Source of the DNA: Halorhodospira sp.
GTDB lineage: Bacteria; Pseudomonadota; Gammaproteobacteria; Nitrococcales; Halorhodospiraceae
Assembly: GCA_007121755.1 (NCBI GenBank)
Contig: SKJZ01000214.1
Location: 1 to 12,107 of the forward strand
Direction of reading: 5' to 3'
DNA length: 12,107 bases
Both the position numbers and the translations under genes were made by a program. Below the pieces are notes generated by a model that had not been told where the DNA came from, searched no databases, and was given only the letters and a program-made list of their open reading frames with translations. This document shows positions 6,873 through 12,107 of the stretch, in pieces. Positions within the stretch are counted from its first letter, which is position 1, and each line of letters starts with the position of its first letter.

Positions 6873-7329
6873 CGTTATCGTCCGTTTCGTTCCCGGGTGC
6901 TTCGAGGTATCCGGTGAGGCAGGCGCGGTCGACGATGTGCCCCTCCATTTCACGCTCTACATGCTGTCGCAACTCTCCTTCGGTGGCGTCCAACAAGTTG
7001 TCCAGCGCCAGCAAATGGATGCGGAAGTGGTGCCGCCCCGCGGGCGGGGCTGGTCCAGTGTATCCGGTAACGCCGAAGCTGTTGAGGCCGGTGCGAGTTC
7101 CTCCACTTGGGGAGGGGTCCACACGTCCGGCACGGGGTGGCACATTCCAGACAATCCAGTGGGTTAAGGGGCCGATCGGCGAGTCGATGTCTTCCAGGAT
7201 GAGGGCGAGGCTCTTCGCCTCTTCCGGCGGGGAGTGGATCTCCAGCGGCGGCGGCTCCTTGCTGTTGTCGGCGGCGTAGCGGGCGGGAATCTCGCCGCCG
7301 TCTTCAAAGACCGGGCAGGTCAGCTTCAT
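6862..7329 (-). CDS. YbhB/YbcL-type phosphatidylethanolamine-binding protein (PEBP) family
   Basis: Small 155-residue protein of the bacterial Raf-kinase-inhibitor-like PEBP family. Visible signatures are the ligand-pocket region LALILEDIDSPIGPLTHWIV followed by WNVP (about 41-64), and GYTGPAPPAGRHHFRIHLLA (about 89-108) followed by LD. No signal peptide is seen, so a cytoplasmic location is likely. The length fits the short bacterial members. The biochemical role of this family in bacteria is poorly defined, and nothing here identifies a ligand. It is the first gene after the hairpin that follows napC, has a putative promoter just upstream, and overlaps the BCCT gene by 11 nt, so the two are probably co-translated. 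The ribosome binding site is weak (AGAG at a distance). Confidence 0.9.
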   Translation of the reverse strand: MKLTCPVFEDGGEIPARYAADNSKEPPPLEIHSPPEEAKSLALILEDIDSPIGPLTHWIVWNVPPRAGRVDPSPSGGTRTGLNSFGVTGYTGPAPPAGRHHFRIHLLALDNLLDATEGELRQHVEREMEGHIVDRACLTGYLEAPGNETDDNDAG

Positions 7330-7358
7330 GGGGAGCGGGGCTCTGTGGATGTCGGTTC

Positions 7359-7387
7359 ACCTTCCCTAGCGGCACGCCACTTGTCAA
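7359..7387 (-). promoter_or_regulatory. Putative sigma-70 promoter for the PEBP-BCCT-rnf block
   Basis: On the minus strand a perfect -35 box TTGACA (7387-7382) is followed after 17 bases by GAAGGT (7364-7359), a weak -10 that keeps the key second A and final T. It lies in the 140-nt gap between napC and the PEBP gene, below the hairpin, and would give a transcript starting near 7352, about 20 nt before the PEBP ATG. The downstream half, CTAGGGAAGGT, resembles one half of the GGGAAGGT-type operators used by some MerR-family regulators, but no matching left half is present. This is a prediction from sequence alone. Confidence 0.4.
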
Positions 7388-7404
7388 GGCGCGGGGCCGA
7401 TCAT

Positions 7405-7441
7405 GCCACCGCCGCCGGGAGGTGCAACCGGCGGCGGTGGC
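7405..7441 (-). terminator. Strong hairpin after napC, possible terminator of the nap operon
   Basis: A perfect 14-bp inverted repeat, GCCACCGCCGCCGG (7405-7418) and its complement (7428-7441), with a 9-base loop. It begins 29 nt after the napC stop and is almost pure G+C. No T-run follows on the minus strand, so it is not a textbook intrinsic terminator. It may act with other factors or protect the 3' end of the nap mRNA. It separates nap from the putative promoter of the next block. Confidence 0.55.
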
Positions 7442-7469
7442 GCATCAGTCCCGACAGTGCGGCGTGGGG

Positions 7470-8075
7470 CTATGAGTCTTCGTCGTACCCCGCCGGCAGA
7501 TCGTGGGCTACGCCCTTGTGACAGTCGATGCAGGTCTCGCCTTCATCGAAGCCGTCCATATGGCGCTGCATGGCCCGGCTGCTCTGTTCGAAGTAGTCCA
7601 TGTACTGGAAGTCGTGGCAGTTGCGGCACTCACGGGAGTCGGTCCGTTCCATGGAGCGCCATACGCGTTGAGCGAGCTCGAGCCGCTTGTCTTCGAACTT
7701 ATCCTTGGTCGAGATGGTTCCCATGGCCTTGTGCCACAGCTCCCTGGTCGCCACCACTTTACGCACCATCTTCGGCCCCCACGAGTCCGGCACGTGGCAG
7801 TCGGCGCAGGTTGCGCGGACGCCGGTACGATTCTCGTAGTGGCCGGTCATCTGGTACTCCGGATAGACAAATTCACCCATCTCATGGCAGGAGAGGCAGA
7901 ATCTCTCCGTGTTCGTATACTCGACCACGGTGTGGAATCCACCCCAGAAAATAATGCCGGCAAAGAAGCCTATGAGTAAGAGCCCGCCCAGCGAAAAGCG
8001 GCCGCTGGGGCGGCGCAGGGCTCTCCAGAATCTGCCAAAGATCCCCTTGTTGTCGTTTTCATGTTCAGTGGACAT
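7470..8075 (-). CDS. napC: Tetraheme c-type cytochrome NapC, quinol-oxidising
   Basis: Membrane-anchored NapC/NirT-family cytochrome that takes electrons from quinol and delivers them to NapB/NapA in the periplasm. The 201-residue protein has one N-terminal membrane helix (about 28-50, preceded by basic residues) and four CXXCH heme sites: CLSCH (60-64), CADCH (90-94), CRNCH (150-154) and CIDCH (182-186). Length and heme spacing are those of ordinary NapC. The ATG at 8075 has a GAGGG six bases upstream. It is separated from napB by 131 nt containing a strong hairpin, so its expression may differ from the upstream nap genes. With NapGH also encoded here, two routes from the quinol pool to NapB are available. 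Confidence 0.95.
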   Translation of the reverse strand: MSTEHENDNKGIFGRFWRALRRPSGRFSLGGLLLIGFFAGIIFWGGFHTVVEYTNTERFCLSCHEMGEFVYPEYQMTGHYENRTGVRATCADCHVPDSWGPKMVRKVVATRELWHKAMGTISTKDKFEDKRLELAQRVWRSMERTDSRECRNCHDFQYMDYFEQSSRAMQRHMDGFDEGETCIDCHKGVAHDLPAGYDEDS

Positions 8076-8144
8076 GGATAACCCTCGTCTCCGTGCTCAT
8101 CAAGCGATCGGCCCCTTGCGTCGCGTAAACGGGGCGCGAGAAAC

Positions 8145-8190
8145 CGGCCCTGTCGTGTCGAACATTCCGGCATTCAGCACGACAGGGCCG
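8145..8190 (-). terminator. Perfect 13-bp hairpin between napB and napC
   Basis: CGGCCCTGTCGTG (8145-8157) pairs exactly with CACGACAGGGCCG (8178-8190) around a 20-base loop, 16 nt after the napB stop. On the minus strand it is followed by GGTTTCTC, a short T-containing stretch, so it may terminate partially or serve as an mRNA processing or stabilising structure. A second, weaker stem (GCCCC/GGGGC at 8111-8115 and 8131-8135) follows. The 131-nt gap holds nothing else recognisable apart from the napC ribosome binding site. Confidence 0.5.
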
Positions 8191-8206
8191 TCCAACGTGA
8201 ATGAAA

Positions 8207-8671
8207 TTAACGATTTCTTCTGATAACCGTCTCGAGGGGCTCGAAGACGTTATCCACGAGCGGCGCCTCTTCGGTTTGAGGCACGTGGCACTGATTGCAG
8301 TTGTAGTAGCGCGAGGAGATATTCGAGCGATCCTGTCCTTCCCGGTCCTGAAAATGGGTCCGGCTGACCTTGGTCGCGTTCTCCTCCTGGTACCGGGTCC
8401 AACTGTGGCAGTCGAGACACTCGTTGGTTCGCAGATCGACTTGGTGTTCCCCCGGAGCGTGCGGCATCAGCGGGGGCTGCTGGACGTAGCTGCGGGTGTG
8501 CAGTGGTGAACTCTCGTCCAGGTAGCGCGAGAGGGTCGGCGGTATGTCGCCTGCCTCCAGCGCAACACCGCTCCGTAGGCTGTCCAGGCCACCGCTTTGG
8601 CCGATTGCAGGAAAGAGAAAGAAGAGAACGCCCAGGAAAAGGGCCGCCCGAGTCGTCAATGACTGGTTCAT
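8207..8671 (-). CDS. napB: Periplasmic di-heme cytochrome NapB, nitrate reductase small subunit
   Basis: Electron-transfer subunit that passes electrons from NapC/NapH to NapA. The 154-residue precursor begins with a Sec-type signal peptide (hydrophobic stretch about 9-24, ending near PAIGQSG). Two heme sites are present, CLDCH (85-89) and CNQCH (125-129). The surrounding NapB signatures are PPLMPHAPGEHQ (66-77), which includes the likely axial His76, SRTHF (103-107) with another likely ligand His106, and CNQCHVPQTEEAPLVDNVF. Its ATG overlaps the napH stop (ATGA), so it is translationally coupled to napH. Length and motif order are normal for the family. Confidence 0.96.
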   Translation of the reverse strand: MNQSLTTRAALFLGVLFFLFPAIGQSGGLDSLRSGVALEAGDIPPTLSRYLDESSPLHTRSYVQQPPLMPHAPGEHQVDLRTNECLDCHSWTRYQEENATKVSRTHFQDREGQDRSNISSRYYNCNQCHVPQTEEAPLVDNVFEPLETVIRRNR

Positions 8672-9594
8672 GAGGACACCTCCGTAGTGGTCGCAGGTTG
8701 TTGATGGTGAGAGGGGCTGTGGCCTGGGTGGCGGATGCGGAAGGCGAATACATCCTTGCTGCAGACATCGATGCAGCGGCCACAGTTGGTGCAGTTGGGT
8801 GATACGATCATTGGCCCTTTGTCGTTGCTACCTTTCGGCTTCAGGGCCGGACTAATGACTTGCGGCTCCGGGCAGACGGCGTAGCAGTCCATGCAGTTGT
8901 CACACCGGTCACGTTGTACCGCGCTGACCCGCACCGGGCTGACCAAGCCGGGCAGGCTGTAGAAAGCCCCTACCGGACAGAGGTGGCCGCACCACCCACG
9001 CCGGGCAAGGAACGTGTCGAACAGGAAGATCGCCAGGAGCACCAGCCAAGTCGCTGTCGCCATGCCGAAGACGAGCCCGCGGAAGACGGTGGTAACCGGG
9101 TTGACCGGCTCCCACATCATCATGCCGGTGGCCGTTCCGAGGACGAGCGTCAGCCCCAAGATCCAGTAGCGAAAATTGCGGTGCAGACTGGTCTTCGAGG
9201 TGACCCGCAGACGTCGACGCAGCCACGCCGCGGCGTCCGTCACCGGGTTGATGGGGCAGACCCACGAGCAGTAGGCCCGCCCGCCCACCAGGAGATAGAA
9301 CACCAGTACAATCGCGGCGCCAATGAACCCGGTGGCTTCGGGCCAGTGGCGGGCGAAGATCGACTGCAACAGGATGTAAGGGTCGGTCAACGGCAGGAAC
9401 TCCAGCGTCAAACTGGAAGCGATATTGCCCTTGACGATCCAGATCCCCGCCAGCGGACCGAGCAGAAAGAGCCCGATAACGCCGGCTTGACAGAGCCTCC
9501 TGAGTAGCAAAAAGCGGTGGGCGCGCAGCCAACCGAATTGCTCCACCGCCGAGGCTCCCGGGTGGAACGGCTTGGTCTTATCGTGTCCCGCCAT
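8668..9594 (-). CDS. napH: Quinol dehydrogenase membrane subunit NapH
   Basis: Integral membrane iron-sulfur protein that works with NapG to oxidise quinol and feed NapB/NapA. The 308-residue product has four membrane helices (about 34-52, 88-104, 143-160, 177-195). It carries the two NapH CX3CP motifs on the cytoplasmic side, CSWVCP (109-114) and CGHLCP (202-207), followed by two ferredoxin motifs at Cys231/234/237/241 and Cys268/271/274/278. The tail is Ser/His/Thr-rich and unremarkable. The ATG at 9594 sits inside the end of napG (17-nt overlap) and has a strong GGAGGGG five to six bases upstream. Length is slightly above the E. coli protein because of the C-terminal tail. Confidence 0.96.
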   Translation of the reverse strand: MAGHDKTKPFHPGASAVEQFGWLRAHRFLLLRRLCQAGVIGLFLLGPLAGIWIVKGNIASSLTLEFLPLTDPYILLQSIFARHWPEATGFIGAAIVLVFYLLVGGRAYCSWVCPINPVTDAAAWLRRRLRVTSKTSLHRNFRYWILGLTLVLGTATGMMMWEPVNPVTTVFRGLVFGMATATWLVLLAIFLFDTFLARRGWCGHLCPVGAFYSLPGLVSPVRVSAVQRDRCDNCMDCYAVCPEPQVISPALKPKGSNDKGPMIVSPNCTNCGRCIDVCSKDVFAFRIRHPGHSPSHHQQPATTTEVSS

Positions 9595-10498
9595 CGAGCC
9601 CCTCCAAACCTTCGTTCAAGGTATCGATCGGATCTGCCGGCGGTGGCTCTGCCGGGACCCCGGGATCGTCGATGATTAGACCCTCGCCGAACCACTCGTA
9701 GCGCACTCCCTCCGGCAGGTGGAATTCATGCTCCTTGTCATAGGGGGCCAGCATCTCGCCGCCGGCCCGCTGTTGCTCGATCCATCCGAAACGGTAGTGT
9801 TCGCCCAGATGTCCCTTGGCCAAGTGGGTGGGCATCACCTTGATCGCCGCTTCCTCCGTGATGCAGGCGTGCTCGCACTTGCCGCAGCCCGTGCAGGCGT
9901 CGGAGTGGACCACCGGTACGAAGGATGAGGTCACCCCCGTGCGCCGGTCGTGCCGTTGCTCCAGGGTGATGGCGTCGCCCTTCACCGGACAGACGTGGAA
10001 GCACACCTCGCACCGCATGCCTTGAAAGGCGAGGCAGGTCTCTTGGTCGACCACGACCGCCAACCCCATGCGGGCCTCATCGATATCGGTCAGGGCCGGA
10101 TCGAGCGCCCCGGTGGGGCAGGCGAGGACGCAGTAGATCGGGTCGCACATCTCGCACGGGATCTCTCGTGCGATGAAGTACGGGGTTCCCGACGCCGCCA
10201 CGGCCTCGCCCAGTTGGGCTAGCTTCAGGGTGTCGTAGGGGCAATCGCGGACACAGAGACCGCACCGGACGCACGAAGCGAGGAAGCCGTCCTCATCCAA
10301 CGCGCCCGGAGGGCGAATGGCATTGGGGGCAGTGGTCGACGCGCTTCGGGAGTAGAGCGTCAACCCCATGCCCAACAGCGCCACGCTGCACGCCGTTCCG
10401 GCAATGCCGGTAAGGAAACGGCGGCGGCTGACGCCGCCGGTTCCTTCCGACGCCCCTGCGAGGGCGGCCGGTCCGTATGTCCGATCCGTTTCAGACAT
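9578..10498 (-). CDS. napG: Periplasmic ferredoxin-type protein NapG
   Basis: Tat-exported iron-sulfur protein that connects the NapH quinol site with the periplasmic nitrate reductase. The 306-residue precursor has a twin-arginine signal, SRRRFLTG (24-31), followed by a hydrophobic stretch. Four [4Fe-4S] motifs follow: Cys76/79/82/86, Cys115/118/123/127, Cys155/163/166/170 (a longer first spacing, usual in NapG) and Cys202/205/208/212. After the clusters the protein continues for about 90 residues with an acidic, proline-containing C-terminus (PAEPPPADPIDTLNEGL), longer than the E. coli tail. It starts 24 nt after napA with AGGAG and GAAGG upstream, and overlaps napH by 17 nt. Confidence 0.96.
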   Translation of the reverse strand: MSETDRTYGPAALAGASEGTGGVSRRRFLTGIAGTACSVALLGMGLTLYSRSASTTAPNAIRPPGALDEDGFLASCVRCGLCVRDCPYDTLKLAQLGEAVAASGTPYFIAREIPCEMCDPIYCVLACPTGALDPALTDIDEARMGLAVVVDQETCLAFQGMRCEVCFHVCPVKGDAITLEQRHDRRTGVTSSFVPVVHSDACTGCGKCEHACITEEAAIKVMPTHLAKGHLGEHYRFGWIEQQRAGGEMLAPYDKEHEFHLPEGVRYEWFGEGLIIDDPGVPAEPPPADPIDTLNEGLEGLDGGTR

Positions 10499-10522
10499 TG
10501 CCTTCTATCGCTCCTGCCGGAC

Positions 10523-12107
10523 TTACGCCCGTGTCACCTTGCACGCGTTCTTCTTGAAGTCCGTCTCCCTGGACAGCGGGCAGGTGGCGTCGAGAGTGAG
10601 CCGGTTGACCAAGCGGCCCTCATCGAAGAAGGCAATGAAGACCATTCCCTCCGGCATGGTGTTGCGACCGCGGGTCTCCACCGTCGCCGTAACCTCGCCG
10701 CGCCGGGTGGCGATATTGGCCGGCATGCCGCGGCGCAGGTTGCGGGCCCGCGCGTCACGCTCATTCATGTAGAGGAGCGCTTGCGGGTAGGCCCGGTGGA
10801 GCTCGGAGACGCGGCGCGTCATGGTGCCGGTATGCCAGTGCTCCAGGACCCGGCCGGTGCATAGCCACAGGTCGTACTCGGAGTCGGGGCTCTCCGCCGG
10901 CGGCTCGTACGGAGCGAAGATGACCCGGGCGCGGCCGTCGGGGCGTCCGTAGAACTTGACTCCCGCTCCAGCCGGCACATGGGGGTCGTAACCCTCGCGG
11001 AACCGCCACAAGGTCTCCTTACCGTCGACTACCGGCCAGCGCAGGCCGCGGACCCGGTGGTAGTGGTCGAACTCGGCGAGTTCGTGGCCGGTCACCGGTC
11101 CTTCAGTGGTGAAGCGGCGGTACTCGTTGAAGAGCCCTTTCTGCAGATAGAAGCCGTAATACTCTTGCTCGTCGTTGTCGTATTCATTCCCGGACAGGTC
11201 GGTGATCTTCTCCGGCTCGTACTGGGTGATTGCGTCGGTGGCGAAGAGTACCTCGAACAGCGTCTTGCCCTGCTTCTCCGGATGCTGGCTGAGCAGTTCC
11301 TCTGGCCAAACCTCGTCGGTCTTGAAGCGCTTCGAGAACTCCACCAACTGCCAGAGGTCGGAACGCGCCTCGCCCGGCGCCTTGATCTGCTGGCGCCAGA
11401 ACTGCATCCGCCGCTCGGCGTTGCCGTAGCCGCCCTCTTTCTCCACCCACATGGCGGTTGGCAGGATCAGGTCGGCCGCCATGGCGCTGGCCGTGGGGTA
11501 GGCGTCGGAGACAACAATGAAGGCGCCCGGATTGCGCCAGCCCGGCAGCATCTCATCGTTGATGTTGGGGCCGGCCTGCATGTTGTTGGTGCACAGGGTC
11601 CAGTAGCACTTCAGTTCGCCGTCTTTAAGCATCCGGCTCTGGAGCACGGCGTGGTAGCCGACCCAATCCGGGATCGTCCCCTCCGGCAGATCCCAGACCT
11701 TTTCGCTGTAGGCGCGATGGTCGGGGTTCATTACAACCATGTCGGCGGGTAGGCGGTGCGCAAAGGTTCCGACCTCCCGTGCAGTGCCGCAGGCCGACGG
11801 CTGGCCGGTCAGCGAGAAGGGGCTGTTGCCGGGCTCGGAGATCTTGCCGGTCAGCAGGTGGACGTTATAGAGCAGGCCGTTTACCCAGGAGCCGCGGGTG
11901 TGCTGGTTGACGCCCATGGTCCACAGCGACATGACCTTGCGGTTGGGATCGGCGAACTCTTGCGCGAGCTTCTGCAACTGGTCCTTCGGCACGCCGGAGA
12001 GTTCGGACGTGTAGTCCAGGTCGTACTTCTTCACCGCCGCCGCGTACTCGTCGAAATCGACCTGCGTCAGCTTGCCGGATCCCGGATTGGCCGCTTTCTG
12101 CTCCAGC
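10523..12107 (-). CDS. napA: Periplasmic nitrate reductase catalytic subunit NapA, C-terminal two-thirds (N-terminus outside window)
   Basis: Molybdenum bis-MGD enzyme that reduces nitrate to nitrite in the periplasm. The window holds 527 residues ending at the stop at 10523; the reading frame enters at base 12107, upstream of the first in-frame start-like codon, so about 300 N-terminal residues (Tat signal, [4Fe-4S] cluster, Mo-ligand Cys) are missing only because of the window edge. Visible NapA signatures include GVNQHTRGSWVNGLLYNVHL, LTGKISEPGN, FSLTGQPSACGTAREVGTFA, CTNNMQAGPNIN, DLILPTAMWVEKEGGYGNAE, EEVWPEELL-type text (DEVWPEELL), GRVLEHWHTGTMTRRV and LTLDATCPLSRETDFKK. The similarity to the remembered E. 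coli NapA is high across the whole stretch, with no frameshift. It leads the napA-G-H-B-C order seen in many gammaproteobacteria. Confidence 0.98.
   Translation of the reverse strand, partial: LEQKAANPGSGKLTQVDFDEYAAAVKKYDLDYTSELSGVPKDQLQKLAQEFADPNRKVMSLWTMGVNQHTRGSWVNGLLYNVHLLTGKISEPGNSPFSLTGQPSACGTAREVGTFAHRLPADMVVMNPDHRAYSEKVWDLPEGTIPDWVGYHAVLQSRMLKDGELKCYWTLCTNNMQAGPNINDEMLPGWRNPGAFIVVSDAYPTASAMAADLILPTAMWVEKEGGYGNAERRMQFWRQQIKAPGEARSDLWQLVEFSKRFKTDEVWPEELLSQHPEKQGKTLFEVLFATDAITQYEPEKITDLSGNEYDNDEQEYYGFYLQKGLFNEYRRFTTEGPVTGHELAEFDHYHRVRGLRWPVVDGKETLWRFREGYDPHVPAGAGVKFYGRPDGRARVIFAPYEPPAESPDSEYDLWLCTGRVLEHWHTGTMTRRVSELHRAYPQALLYMNERDARARNLRRGMPANIATRRGEVTATVETRGRNTMPEGMVFIAFFDEGRLVNRLTLDATCPLSRETDFKKNACKVTRA

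Noticed and set aside
10979..11752. 257-residue plus-strand open frame opposite napA
   Set aside because: The minus strand encodes unmistakable NapA sequence through the same bases; the antisense product has low-complexity Val/Gly/Leu text and no start signal.
10523..12107. Apparent start of napA at 12034
   Set aside because: That codon is an internal valine (GTG); in-frame NapA-like sequence continues to the window edge, so the gene is only cut by the window.
1..12107. CRISPR array, insertion sequence, tRNA or rRNA genes
   Set aside because: No repeat-spacer pattern, transposase-like frame, terminal inverted repeats or tRNA-like folds are visible; the window is nearly all protein-coding.

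Overview
Every gene in this GC-rich window is on the minus strand and closely packed; no stretch above 140 bases lacks a gene. The Rnf, Nth and NapA sequences closely resemble gammaproteobacterial (E. coli-type) versions, and rnf ending in nth is the usual gammaproteobacterial order. A betaine-type BCCT carrier suggests a salt-adapted organism, perhaps a halophile of the Ectothiorhodospiraceae. That placement is inference from remembered family sequences, not a search result.

Reading in the direction of transcription (high to low coordinates), the first block is a periplasmic nitrate reductase operon, napA (N-terminus outside the window) - napG - napH - napB - napC. NapGH and NapC carry quinol electrons through di-heme NapB to the molybdenum enzyme NapA. 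A strong hairpin lies between napB and napC and another follows napC.

The second block begins with a putative promoter at about 7359-7387 and runs almost without gaps: a YbhB/YbcL-type PEBP protein, a BCCT betaine transporter overlapping it by 11 nt, rnfA, a four-CBS/PAS sensor-like protein, an rnfB/rnfC hybrid, rnfD, rnfG, rnfE and nth (cut by the window edge). RnfADGE keep their recognisable cofactor residues: flavinylation threonines in RnfD and RnfG, and the membrane cysteine pairs in RnfA and RnfE.

The outstanding feature is the gene in the rnfB position. Its first ~158 residues are a normal RnfB. After a short Ala/Pro linker it continues with the two [4Fe-4S] motifs and charged tail that normally end RnfC. 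The NADH/FMN and SLBB part of RnfC is missing, and no rnfC lies between rnfB and rnfD. The locus therefore encodes a Rnf complex that appears to have lost its NADH-reacting module while keeping RnfC's iron-sulfur wire fused to RnfB. A CBS/PAS protein with no output domain is inserted in the same operon. Together these suggest a Rnf variant with a different electron partner or a different control.
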